Below are positions 1 through 8,473 of a stretch of DNA of 64,000 bases, in pieces (the first letter of the stretch is position 1; each line of letters opens with the position of its first letter). The DNA is from G965199725 sp965199725. Lineage in GTDB: Bacteria; Pseudomonadota; Gammaproteobacteria; Nitrosococcales; Methylophagaceae. The stretch is from positions 1,436,450-1,500,449 of the forward strand of contig OZ241321.1 of the NCBI GenBank assembly GCA_965199725.1, in the 5' to 3' direction. The notes under the pieces are model-generated. The model did no database searches. It was not told the DNA's origin and saw only the letters and a list, made by a program, of their open reading frames with translations. The position numbers were made by a program, and so were the translations under genes.

Positions 1-766
1 TATCAGTATGACCAGCGGCAATCATTGCACCGGTTACTTTTTTAAGTGCTGAAAGCGTAATCATGCCCTCATTTGACCAGCGATTTTCTTTGGCAATATT
101 GGCAATACAGCGAACAGTACCTGATGTACCAACGACCTCATACCAGCCTATTTTTTTGTAGGGACGCTGAATAGAACGCAGTCTTGATTCGGCGGCAAGA
201 ATGGCAGTATTGATATGAGATTCATTTAAGTTACCATCAGCAAAAAACTGCTGTGAAAAACTTACACAACCCATTTCTAGGCTTTCACGATACAAGCTAG
301 TAAACCTTTCACCAATGATAAACTCAGTGCTGCCGCCACCAATATCCATTACTAATCGTTTAGAATCATCAAATGCTAGGCCGTGAGCAACACCAAGATA
401 AATCAGCCGTGCTTCTTCTTCACCTGCGATGATTTCAATCGGAAGGCCCAGAGCGATTCGTGCTTTTCGCAGAAATGATTGACTGTTTTTAGCCAAGCGT
501 AGGGTATTGGTGCCGACGACGCGCACATTTTCTGAGGGCAGTTTTTTGATGCGGTCACCGAAGCGTCTAAGGCACATAGTTGCCCTTATTTGCGCTTCTT
601 TTGTTAGTAGATTATGCTTATTCAGGCCAGCGCGCAACTGTATCATTTCACGCAGGCGATCAATGATTTGAAAATGACCATCGTGCAAACGGGCAATAAT
701 CATGTGGAAACTGTTGGAGCCTAAATCAATGGCAGCCAAGGTGGTCTGTTCAGATTCTATCATCAT
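1..766 (-). CDS. ppx: Exopolyphosphatase (Ppx/GppA family), N-terminal part
   Basis: Minus-strand reading frame open from an ATG at 766 (a second ATG at 763 is equally possible) to the window edge, so the C-terminus is missing. The protein begins with an actin-like ATPase phosphate-1 loop (AAIDLGSNSFHMIIAR). It continues with RVVGTNTLR, the conserved GEEEARLIYLGV segment, and the second phosphate loop VMDIGGGSTEFIIG. These are diagnostic of the Ppx/GppA family, which hydrolyses polyphosphate or pppGpp. SNSFHM is the form typical of Ppx rather than GppA, but the missing C-terminus prevents a firm choice between the two. Confidence 0.88.
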   Translation of the reverse strand, partial: MMIESEQTTLAAIDLGSNSFHMIIARLHDGHFQIIDRLREMIQLRAGLNKHNLLTKEAQIRATMCLRRFGDRIKKLPSENVRVVGTNTLRLAKNSQSFLRKARIALGLPIEIIAGEEEARLIYLGVAHGLAFDDSKRLVMDIGGGSTEFIIGERFTSLYRESLEMGCVSFSQQFFADGNLNESHINTAILAAESRLRSIQRPYKKIGWYEVVGTSGTVRCIANIAKENRWSNEGMITLSALKKVTGAMIAAGHTD

Positions 767-823
767 GTCAACAAACCTTGCATTAACTACATTTACTGTT
801 GCTGTGATAGCAAAATATAGTTA

Positions 824-1948
824 TCAATAAAATGTCACTTTGCCAGAGGGCACAGTTTTCATCCATATGCGCCAGTTGGTATTCAGTTTGTCTATACCGC
901 CATCGTAGTGCTCGTTAATAAAATCTACCGCATCAAAACTAGCAAACGGCTGGCAATAATTTACTGCCAAACGATCAAGCATATATCTTAATAATTCCCG
1001 TCCCTGTGGTTGAGTCATTAAGTAAAATATCAATGACCAGTCAATGGCATAGTTTAAGCTGATGTTATTCGGGTGCTGCCATTCTTTAACTGTTTGCTTA
1101 AGGTGATCTGTCAGTGGCGGTAAATGGCTGTAACGTAATAGTTGTAGATGCTCATCATTAGTGGAAAATATATAGGTCTGCTGACCATTAATAGACATGT
1201 TTTCAAAAAACTCGGCCAGACCTTCAGATAACCAGATAGGTACGTCACCAAACATATTGCTTAATATAGCGTGGGTAGATTCGTGCAGGGTTACACGGAT
1301 CATCTCGTGTTCATTTTCATATGCCAATATGGTCGCCTCGTTAAGTTTCGGGCTGTAAAATCCGACTATGTTCTCATTATTGGGCATCACATCGCGACGA
1401 TATTGTTGGAAGCCATTTTCATTGCTGATAAATTTCAGCTTTAGTTGTACCTTTCTAAGTTGGGCAACTTTTACAGTGTCACGTAGGGTTTTGTATACTT
1501 TAGTCACGCCAGCCTGAATGTTGTTGCGGAAAAAGGCAGGCAAGGTTGCAAGACGGGTGTCTAAAGATAAGTCAAAAAAGTTATCAAAGAACATTTCTTT
1601 AATTTGTAAGTTTGTGTAGTCTTTTGTTGGCGGTCTGTCACCAATCTTTAGCTGGTTATTGCTGTCACGCCACTGATAAATCCGATAAGTAGTGGGAGTC
1701 ACCGTGTTTGACTTACTGCAAAAATCAGGGTTGTGACCAAACAGGCGAGACAAGCTAGGTTCGCCAGAACTATCGAGCTCAGGCGGCAATAATGATTTTG
1801 GCAACTTTATACCTAATTGCTGTAGCGGGCGAGTGGTCACTTTATACCAGTCATTTAAGTGTGATCGCTGGCGATCGTTGGCAATAAAGCCAAAGAAAAG
1901 TGCAAATACAATAATGAACAGTAGCAGTATGCGTAATAGTTTTTTCAT
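824..1948 (-). CDS. Membrane-anchored zincin-like protein with DUF4124-like segment
   Basis: 374 residues. One N-terminal hydrophobic segment (about 4-23) suggests an inner-membrane anchor with the rest periplasmic. A short DUF4124-like stretch (YRIYQWRDSNNQLKIGDRPP, about 88-107) is followed by a metallopeptidase core. The core has a zinc-binding HESTH at 222-226 and a downstream SEGLAEFFE (about 241-249) that can supply the third, glutamate ligand of a gluzincin. The family resembles the peptidase-MA-like/DUF1570 proteins. Substrate and role are unknown. It sits behind ppx on the same strand with a 57-bp gap, so co-transcription with ppx is possible. Confidence 0.7.
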   Translation of the reverse strand: MKKLLRILLLFIIVFALFFGFIANDRQRSHLNDWYKVTTRPLQQLGIKLPKSLLPPELDSSGEPSLSRLFGHNPDFCSKSNTVTPTTYRIYQWRDSNNQLKIGDRPPTKDYTNLQIKEMFFDNFFDLSLDTRLATLPAFFRNNIQAGVTKVYKTLRDTVKVAQLRKVQLKLKFISNENGFQQYRRDVMPNNENIVGFYSPKLNEATILAYENEHEMIRVTLHESTHAILSNMFGDVPIWLSEGLAEFFENMSINGQQTYIFSTNDEHLQLLRYSHLPPLTDHLKQTVKEWQHPNNISLNYAIDWSLIFYLMTQPQGRELLRYMLDRLAVNYCQPFASFDAVDFINEHYDGGIDKLNTNWRIWMKTVPSGKVTFY

Positions 1949-2137
1949 GTAACTTATCTGAATGTTTTTACAGTTTTATCAAAAAACACTTGAATCTATA
2001 TAGTTTCCATAACTACTAATTCTAACAGGATTAGCAATGAATGTAATTGTCTTATAGCTAGCTTTAGGTGACAGATTACCAAAATCAGCGTTCATGCATT
2101 TTAATTGGCAAGTAGATAAGAAAACAGGCAATTAAAC

Positions 2138-2167
2138 TTGACTTACAGGTACGAATTTCAGCACAAT
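2138..2167 (+). promoter_or_regulatory. Possible sigma-70 promoter of the Gld-type ABC operon
   Basis: TTGACT at 2138-2143 and CACAAT at 2162-2167 are separated by 18 bp, about 40 bp before the first ATG of the operon. The -10 is weak. This was assigned by eye only. The remaining bases between 1949 and 2137 show no gene. Confidence 0.3.
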
Positions 2168-2207
2168 ACGCGGCTGATAAGCGCTTGATGAATTTGAACT
2201 TTCTTAG

Positions 2208-3170
2208 ATGACAGTAACAATTGAGGTTGACAATTTAGCTAAACATTTTGGCGCGATTAAAGCCGTAGATGGCGTATCGTTTATTGCCAATAGAGGCGAA
2301 GTGCTTGGCTTTTTAGGGCCGAACGGTGCTGGCAAGTCAACTACCATGAAAATGATCACCGGCTTTTTAGCCCCAACCTATGGCACGGTAAGGGTGTGTG
2401 GGCATGATGTACTAACTGATCCTATCGCTGTTAAGGCAAGTTTGGGTTATTTACCAGAAGGGGCATCAGCTTATGCTGATATGACCCCTGACAATTTTCT
2501 TAAGTTTATTGCTGATATTCGCGGCTTGTCTGGCAAAGCCAAACAACGCGCTGTTGATATAGCTGCTGAACGTGCGCGGATTATGCACGTTTGTTATCAG
2601 CCAATTGATACCTTATCAAAAGGCTACAAGCGTCGGGTAGGTCTGGCACAAGCTATTTTGCACGATCCGCCAGTCTTAATTATGGACGAGCCAACCGATG
2701 GTCTGGACCCTAACCAAAAACATGAAGTGCACACACTGATTAGTGAGATGGCGCAGGATAAGACGATTATTATCTCAACCCATATTCTGGAAGAAGTCCA
2801 TGCCTTATGTCAGCGCAACGTGCTGATTGCAGAGGGTAAGATACAGTTTGATGGTGCTTCATACGAACTTGAAGCGATGTCACGCTATCATAATGCGGTA
2901 TGTGTAGTAGTGGCTGATACCCAAGATGAGATGGCGTCATCATTTATCAAGACACTTGATTTTGTTGCTGACGTAGATGTAATGACCACTAGGCGAGGTT
3001 TGCGGGTATACCCACACGATAAAAAGCAGATAACTTTAGCGTTATCTCAGGCAATCCGTGATCGTGGCTGGCAGATTGATTCGCTATATGCTGAACAGGG
3101 ACGTTTAGATGAAGCGTTTCGGGCTATCACCATAACAAACTTAAATGGATTGTCCGATGAAGATGATTAA
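2208..3170 (+). CDS. gldA: ABC transporter ATP-binding protein, GldA-like
   Basis: 320-residue ATPase with Walker A GPNGAGKST (about 38-46) and Walker B VLIMDEPTDGLDP. The signature region is unusual: it reads TLSKGYKRRVGLAQA, so the canonical LSGGQ is LSKGY, as in many GldA and NatA-type proteins. The H-loop is ISTHILEE. It is the first of four genes encoding a Gld-type ABC system (ATPase, permease, GldG-like substrate-binding protein, DUF4340). Gammaproteobacteria carry this set without gliding, and its substrate is not known. The 3' end overlaps the permease gene, suggesting translational coupling. Confidence 0.85.
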   Translation: MTVTIEVDNLAKHFGAIKAVDGVSFIANRGEVLGFLGPNGAGKSTTMKMITGFLAPTYGTVRVCGHDVLTDPIAVKASLGYLPEGASAYADMTPDNFLKFIADIRGLSGKAKQRAVDIAAERARIMHVCYQPIDTLSKGYKRRVGLAQAILHDPPVLIMDEPTDGLDPNQKHEVHTLISEMAQDKTIIISTHILEEVHALCQRNVLIAEGKIQFDGASYELEAMSRYHNAVCVVVADTQDEMASSFIKTLDFVADVDVMTTRRGLRVYPHDKKQITLALSQAIRDRGWQIDSLYAEQGRLDEAFRAITITNLNGLSDEDD

Positions 3171-3897
3171 TATTTGGTTCATTATGAAGCGTGAGCTTGA
3201 TGGTTATTTTGCTACGCCTATTGCCTATGTATTTATTATCATATTTTTATTATTGACTGGCTTTACCACCTTCTTTGTTGGTGATTTTTTTACTCGCAGA
3301 GAGGCTGATCTATACCCATTTTTTTCTCTTCATCCATGGATATACATATTGTTAATTCCAGCTATTTCAATGCGCTTATGGTCAGAAGAGCGCAAAAGCG
3401 GCTCCATTGAGCTATTGATGACTTTGCCGATTTCGGTATTTGAAGCAGTCATTGGCAAGTTTTTGGCAGCATGGGCCTTTACTGGCTTAGCCTTAATGCT
3501 GAACTTTCCATTGTGGTTGACGGTGAATTACTTAGGCGCACCTGATAACGGCGTTATTTTTACTGGATTTGTTGGTAGTTTTTTGATGGCAGGTGGTTTT
3601 TTGGCTATTGGTGCCTGCCTTTCGGCGCTGACCAAAAATCAGGTGATTGCCTTTGTATTAAGCCTGATTGTCAGTCTGGCTTTTGTATTGAGTGGCTATG
3701 GCATTGTGCTAGACTTTTTTAGTGGTTGGGCGCCTGCCGTATTAATTGAAGCGGTTAGCTCCTTTAGTTTTCTGACTCATTTTGACGCTATTTCTAAAGG
3801 GGTGATTGATGTGCGTGATATTGCCTATTTTGTATCATTCATTATGTTGTGGTTGTTTGCTAATGCAGTGATTGTGCAGGTGTACAAAGCTGATTAA
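3157..3897 (+). CDS. gldF: ABC transporter permease, GldF-like
   Basis: About 246 residues with six hydrophobic segments, starting with the cytoplasmic helix and first membrane span (IMKRELDGYFATPIAYVF) typical of ABC-2 permeases. The conserved SMRLWSEERKSGSIELLMTLPI loop after span 2 is the ABC-2 family signature. I place the start at the ATG at 3157. An in-frame ATG at 3145 lengthens it by four residues and one at 3163 shortens it by two. All overlap the end of the ATPase gene. It pairs with the preceding ATPase. Confidence 0.83.
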   Translation: MKMINIWFIMKRELDGYFATPIAYVFIIIFLLLTGFTTFFVGDFFTRREADLYPFFSLHPWIYILLIPAISMRLWSEERKSGSIELLMTLPISVFEAVIGKFLAAWAFTGLALMLNFPLWLTVNYLGAPDNGVIFTGFVGSFLMAGGFLAIGACLSALTKNQVIAFVLSLIVSLAFVLSGYGIVLDFFSGWAPAVLIEAVSSFSFLTHFDAISKGVIDVRDIAYFVSFIMLWLFANAVIVQVYKAD

Positions 3898-3909
3898 AGT
3901 GCAGGTTAA

Positions 3910-5820
3910 ATGAATAAACAGTTATTATCAACAACCGGATTAGTACTCGCTGTTATTTTGTTTATTGCGTTTAATGTGGTGGTAAACGGTAATTTTAAAT
4001 CATTACGTGTTGATTTAACTGAAGATAATTTATACACCTTATCTCAAGGCTCACTGAATATTATTGCGGCGCTACCCGATATCATTACCTTACAACTTTA
4101 TTATACTGAAAAGGTGGCGCAGGAGTTGCCTGGGTTAAAATCATATGGTCAAAGGGTGCAGGAACTCTTGGCAGAATATCAGCGTAGGTCCAATGGTAAA
4201 ATCAGGGTGAAAATAATTAACCCTAAGCCTTTTTCTGATGATGAACATCGTGCTAGGCGCTATGGCTTGCAGGCGGTGCCTATTGACGGGAAAGCCCATC
4301 CGCTTTATTTTGGCTTGGCTGGTACCAATTTACTTGATGGCATAGATGTCATTGCTTTTTTTCAGCCAGAAAAGGAAGATGTGCTTGAGCATGACATCAC
4401 CAAGCTGATTTATAAGCTATCCAGCGCAGGCAGAAAATCAGTAGGCATATTGAGTGCATTGGCTATTGATGGTGATAATTACGATCCGATAAAAGGAGGG
4501 CTGTCCTCCTCAGCGGGTGGTAACGCACCCTGGGCGGTCATGGCTGAATTGCGCCAATTGTTTAATGTAACAACATTGCCAAATAATATCCATCGTATCC
4601 CATCATCTATTGATGTACTCATCATCGTGCATCCTAAGCAGTTTGCCAAAAGTACGCTGTATGCTGTTGATCAATATGTGTTGGGCGGTGGCAAGTTGAT
4701 TAGCTTTGTTGATCCTTATGCTGAAAGTGACGTACCAGAAAAAGATACCAATAATCCGATGGCAGCTGTGGTCTATTCCCGTAGCTCTAATATGCCTGAT
4801 TTATTCAAGGCATGGGGGTTTGCCCGTGCCAGTGCCGATGTGGTTGCTGATCGTAAAACGGCAATTAAGGTAGATTTTGGTGCCAGAGTCAGTAATAAGC
4901 CGATTGATTATGTGCTGTGGCAGTCGATTACTGATAATCAATTAAACAAACAACAGGCGGTGACCAGTCAGTTAAAAAGGATAGAAGTGGCGACACCAGG
5001 CTATTTTAGGCAACTTGAAGGGGCGACCACCACTTTAATTCCGTTAATTTCATCCAGCAATGAAGCCATGCTAGTTGATAAGCGTGTGGTGCAATTTCGC
5101 AATGATCCGTTGGCACTTTTGACTAAATATCAGTCAGGTACACTTAAGTATCCTATTGCTGTTCGGGTTACTGGCGTGGCTAAATCGGCTTTTCCTCAAG
5201 GGGTAAAAGATCAGTTAGCACCCAAACATCTGGCCGAATCCAGTCAGGATATTGATGTGATTGCTATTGCTGATGTTGATATGTTGCAGGATAAATTCTG
5301 GGTACAGGTACAAGATTTTTATGATCAGCAGATTACTTACAGCACGTCAAACAATGTTGATTTTTTGATCAATGCAATTGATGACATGTCTGGTGAAAAA
5401 AGCTTGATCAGTGTACGTTCTCGTGGCGGATTTTCTAGGCCATTTGATCGGGTTGTTGCCCTAGAGCGGCAGGCAGAAAAGCGTTACCGCACTCAGGAGC
5501 GTGCGTTGCAGAAAACGCTGGATGATGCCAAGCAGCGTATTGCCAGAATGCAGGCCGAGCGCAGCGGTAGCGGTGATAGATTGCTTAATGTTGAGCAGGA
5601 AAAGGAAATTGCTGAGTTCAGGATAACAATTGATAAAACCACACAGCAATTACGCGAAGTTCAGGGAAATCTACGTAAAGACATTGATGCATTACATACC
5701 CAATTAAAATTTTTTAATATTGGTCTAGTGCCAATAATAGTTGCATTGCTTGCCGTGTTCACTGGTTGGCTGCGTATTCGCAAGCGCACCAAAGGCCGCA
5801 AATTGCCGTCACGGGCTTAA
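3910..5820 (+). CDS. gldG: GldG-family ABC transporter auxiliary protein
   Basis: 636 residues. It has an N-terminal membrane span (about 8-26), then a large periplasmic GldG/IFT52-like domain (DLTEDNLYTLSQGS; VKIINPKPF; ISFVDPYAE). A charged coiled-coil region (about 515-600, rich in E, R, K and Q) follows, then a C-terminal membrane span (FFNIGLVPIIVALLAVFTGW) and a basic tail. This two-anchor layout is that of the ABC-type uncharacterised auxiliary protein always found beside GldA/GldF-like pairs. Twelve bases separate it from the permease gene. Confidence 0.8.
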   Translation: MNKQLLSTTGLVLAVILFIAFNVVVNGNFKSLRVDLTEDNLYTLSQGSLNIIAALPDIITLQLYYTEKVAQELPGLKSYGQRVQELLAEYQRRSNGKIRVKIINPKPFSDDEHRARRYGLQAVPIDGKAHPLYFGLAGTNLLDGIDVIAFFQPEKEDVLEHDITKLIYKLSSAGRKSVGILSALAIDGDNYDPIKGGLSSSAGGNAPWAVMAELRQLFNVTTLPNNIHRIPSSIDVLIIVHPKQFAKSTLYAVDQYVLGGGKLISFVDPYAESDVPEKDTNNPMAAVVYSRSSNMPDLFKAWGFARASADVVADRKTAIKVDFGARVSNKPIDYVLWQSITDNQLNKQQAVTSQLKRIEVATPGYFRQLEGATTTLIPLISSSNEAMLVDKRVVQFRNDPLALLTKYQSGTLKYPIAVRVTGVAKSAFPQGVKDQLAPKHLAESSQDIDVIAIADVDMLQDKFWVQVQDFYDQQITYSTSNNVDFLINAIDDMSGEKSLISVRSRGGFSRPFDRVVALERQAEKRYRTQERALQKTLDDAKQRIARMQAERSGSGDRLLNVEQEKEIAEFRITIDKTTQQLREVQGNLRKDIDALHTQLKFFNIGLVPIIVALLAVFTGWLRIRKRTKGRKLPSRA

Positions 5821-6936
5821 ATGACGATGAAAAAAATAAATAGTTTAACTGTTTTGCTAATGATTACTATGGTGATGGTTGTGCTCATGCTAGTAACTAT
5901 TCAAAAGCCTGAGACTGCCGATAAAAATACAGGCTTATTGTTTCCTGATTTATTAGCGCAGTTAAATAAGGTTGATACAGTTTATTTTAAAAGTTCACAG
6001 AATGAATTTACCTTGATTAAAAAGGGAGAAGACTGGTTTGTTAAGGAGCATTGGGGGTATCCGGCTGACTTTAATCTGGTCAAGCGTACCTTGATTGATA
6101 TTGCTGAAACCAAAGTCTTAGAGCGCAAAACTAGCAACCTTGACCAGTATGCAGTGCTTGGCGTTGAAGGTGCGGCAGAAGGCGGCGCATCACTGCAAAT
6201 TATTATGGCAGAAGGTAACGGGCACATAGCCGGCTTGTTACTAGGTAATGAACGCGAGATCAGTCAGCAAATCGGCGTGCGTCAGTTTTATGTGCGCAAA
6301 AGTGATTCAGAGCAGGCGTGGCTGGCAGAAGGGTATCTTAATATCAATCGGGTAATGCTAGGCTGGATTGATAGTAATGTGGTTGATATTGCCCGTGAAC
6401 GCATTGCCAAAGTCAATATTACTCAGCCTAACGGTGATACAGCAACGATTATCAATCTCGGACAAAAAGATGCTTTTGGCACGCCTGTTATGCGCGATAA
6501 AACTGTCTTTAAGTATCAGCAGTTAGGCTATGATATTGCTGGTACTGTATTTCAGTTAACACTGGAGAATGTGCAGCCTGTTAATCAGTTTTCTCGTGGT
6601 GATGCTGAAGTGGTCATTGCTGAGTTTATTACCTTTGATGGCCTTAAGATCATCACTAATACCTCATTTAATGATGGCCACTATTATACTACTTTACGCG
6701 CTGAAAGTGACACATCAATGATGGCTGATGTGCCGCCTGATATTCAAAAATTGGATGTGCTGAAAACACTAGAAGGGGTAGCGCAAGAAATAGTTAGTAT
6801 CAATCAGAGGCTAGGTGATTGGGTTTATCAGGTGGGCGGCTTTGTTGGTACTAATATGATGCGTGCTAAAAGTGATATTGTCACCAGCAAAGAGAATACT
6901 ATTCCTATGCCGCCTGATCTGACTGGTACCCAATAA
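5821..6936 (+). CDS. DUF4340 domain protein of the Gld-type ABC operon
   Basis: 371 residues, starting directly after the stop of the gldG-like gene. An N-terminal signal anchor (about 8-26) precedes a long soluble, presumably periplasmic, region that matches the DUF4340 layout. In it are the typical opening FPDLLAQLNKVDTVYFKSSQNEFTLIKK, a GLLLGN strand, and the repeated QFYVRKSDSEQAWLAEG pattern. This domain commonly follows the ATPase-permease-GldG trio. Its molecular job is unknown. Confidence 0.72.
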   Translation: MTMKKINSLTVLLMITMVMVVLMLVTIQKPETADKNTGLLFPDLLAQLNKVDTVYFKSSQNEFTLIKKGEDWFVKEHWGYPADFNLVKRTLIDIAETKVLERKTSNLDQYAVLGVEGAAEGGASLQIIMAEGNGHIAGLLLGNEREISQQIGVRQFYVRKSDSEQAWLAEGYLNINRVMLGWIDSNVVDIARERIAKVNITQPNGDTATIINLGQKDAFGTPVMRDKTVFKYQQLGYDIAGTVFQLTLENVQPVNQFSRGDAEVVIAEFITFDGLKIITNTSFNDGHYYTTLRAESDTSMMADVPPDIQKLDVLKTLEGVAQEIVSINQRLGDWVYQVGGFVGTNMMRAKSDIVTSKENTIPMPPDLTGTQ

Positions 6937-6973
6937 GTATAATCATCAACAAAGCTCATTTTAATAATTTTCT

Positions 6974-7141
6974 GTTGTAGTTTCCTCTCTCACCCCGAAA
7001 GGGTATAATCCATGGCGCTATTTAACATGATTCTTTATGGTTGTAGTTTCCTCTCTCACCCCGAAAGGGTATAATCAAATGCGCACGACCAATGCCAGTG
7101 TACTCGTTGTAGTTTCCTCTCTCACCCCGAAAGGGTATAAT
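6974..7141 (+). CRISPR. Type II-C CRISPR array, three repeats and two 30-bp spacers
   Basis: Three identical 36-bp repeats lie at 6974-7009, 7040-7075 and 7106-7141, separated by two 30-bp spacers (7010-7039 and 7076-7105). The repeat starts GTTGTAG and ends GGGTATAAT, the general form of Neisseria/Campylobacter type II-C repeats. Each repeat ends in a perfect TATAAT, suggesting that each spacer is transcribed from a promoter inside the preceding repeat, as established for Neisseria meningitidis. The -35 (TTTCCT 17 bp upstream) is weak. The array follows the 3' end of cas2. Spacer origins cannot be judged without a search. Confidence 0.95.
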
Positions 7142-7152
7142 AGGCTCTCATT

Positions 7153-7200
7153 AACCCTCTGAATTTTATGTAAAACATAAAGTTTAGGGGGTTTAATTTT
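7153..7200 (+). terminator. Long stem-loop terminator after the CRISPR array
   Basis: Arms at 7153-7170 and 7176-7193 form an 18-bp stem, including three G-U pairs, around a 5-nt loop. The T-rich TTTAATTTTT follows on the + strand. It sits 12 bp after the last repeat and would end crRNA transcription. On the minus strand, behind cas2, the hairpin is not followed by a T-run. Confidence 0.7.
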
Positions 7201-7204
7201 TAGT

Positions 7205-7537
7205 TTAAAACAGCAATATTTGATCACTGGTTACTCGCTTTTCCTGAAAACTTAAGTTTCCTACCAGCAGTTTCATATTCGCAAATTGCTTCTCTGAAAC
7301 CTCCAAACAACGGATTGATCCTTCACTGGGCAGGTTGTATTTTAATCGTTGTAAATGTTTTTTAGCATCTTCACCGTTATTGGTAATACGGCTGTATACT
7401 GACCACTGGAGCATATCGTAGCCATCTTTGAGCAGAAAGCGGCGGAACACCGTGTATGCCTTTTTTCTAGCTTTAGTGGTAGTTGGCAGGTCAAAAAATA
7501 CAATTAACCGCATAAAACGTCGTGTCTCCTTACTCAT
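7205..7537 (-). CDS. cas2: CRISPR-associated endonuclease Cas2 (type II)
   Basis: 110 residues with the Cas2 ferredoxin-like opening [10 protein letters not shown], in which D16 is the conserved metal-binding aspartate. It continues with the [20 protein letters not shown] segment typical of type II Cas2. It acts with Cas1 in spacer acquisition. Its ATG overlaps the end of cas1 by 8 bp, so the two are likely translationally coupled. The frame is intact. Confidence 0.95.
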   Translation of the reverse strand: MSKETRRFMRLIVFFDLPTTTKARKKAYTVFRRFLLKDGYDMLQWSVYSRITNNGEDAKKHLQRLKYNLPSEGSIRCLEVSEKQFANMKLLVGNLSFQEKRVTSDQILLF

Positions 7538-8471
7538 GATAATCGGTTAATTCAAATCTGACTTGACGTGATGAGTGAGCAGCCAGCCATAGCATTTTAT
7601 TTTTGGGCGATTCACAGGCAACGGCAAAGTTCTGTACAGCCATTTCAATATTGGCTAACACCGTGCCAGTATCAGTATTTTGGTTGTTGCCAATATCCTC
7701 ACCCAAAAAGCGGACCAATAGGGCTTTGTCTTTACTAGTCAGACTACGTTTGGGTTCTTTGGCGAAATGGCGATACACCCAGTGATCAAAAAGCGGACGG
7801 TAAGGCTCTATTAAGTCATCAGCCAGATTAAAGGCATTTTGCTCATTGTGATGAAATAAGCCAATAGCTGGATGTAAGCCAGACCCACTAACCTGCCGGG
7901 CAATACAGGCCCTGATGATGGCATAGCCATAGTTTAACGCAGCATTAAACAGACTGTCTTCACGGCGTTTTAGTGTTGTGTGCTTCAGTAATGAACTAAA
8001 ATATGCCCGTGCTGCCTGTGCTTCGCAATTATCAGGGTCGCCAGAGCGCACTTTGCCTGCCAGTCTATCCAACTGCTTGACTGCTATACTATGATGACAA
8101 CGGCGCAGAGTTTCAGTCTGATTAATAATTTTCTGGCGTACAATCTGCTGATGCCAGCGTTTGGTTACTGGGCGTGATAGGGCCAGCTGGGCACGCAAAC
8201 GGCGCAGACCGCGATGGTATTGCAAGTATGGCATGAAAATACCGCTGGGCAAATGCTGTTTATCCACCACCAGTACTGCAATGCCTTCTTCAGCTAATGT
8301 GCACAACAAGGGCTGGCTGACTGTGATTTGTGGGTTATCTAGCACCAGCGCACTGATGTCTTCCACGGGGATATGAGCGGTCTGTTGTTCGTTGCTTAAG
8401 CTGATGCAAAACTGGTTATGCTTTAGTGATAAATAGGCTGGCTGTGTCACTACCACACTGCGCCAACCCAT
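7530..8471 (-). CDS. cas1: CRISPR-associated integrase Cas1 (type II)
   Basis: 313 residues, normal for type II Cas1. The catalytic region is visible: a glutamate in [10 protein letters not shown] (about 150), then [29 protein letters not shown], supplying histidine (about 207) and acidic residues (about 218-222). The N-terminal beta domain ([21 protein letters not shown]) is also typical. Cas1 with Cas2 inserts new spacers. The start lies two bases after the cas9 stop, so cas9-cas1-cas2 form one operon. No lesion is seen. Confidence 0.95.
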   Translation of the reverse strand: MGWRSVVVTQPAYLSLKHNQFCISLSNEQQTAHIPVEDISALVLDNPQITVSQPLLCTLAEEGIAVLVVDKQHLPSGIFMPYLQYHRGLRRLRAQLALSRPVTKRWHQQIVRQKIINQTETLRRCHHSIAVKQLDRLAGKVRSGDPDNCEAQAARAYFSSLLKHTTLKRREDSLFNAALNYGYAIIRACIARQVSGSGLHPAIGLFHHNEQNAFNLADDLIEPYRPLFDHWVYRHFAKEPKRSLTSKDKALLVRFLGEDIGNNQNTDTGTVLANIEMAVQNFAVACESPKNKMLWLAAHSSRQVRFELTDYHE

Positions 8472-8473
8472 AG

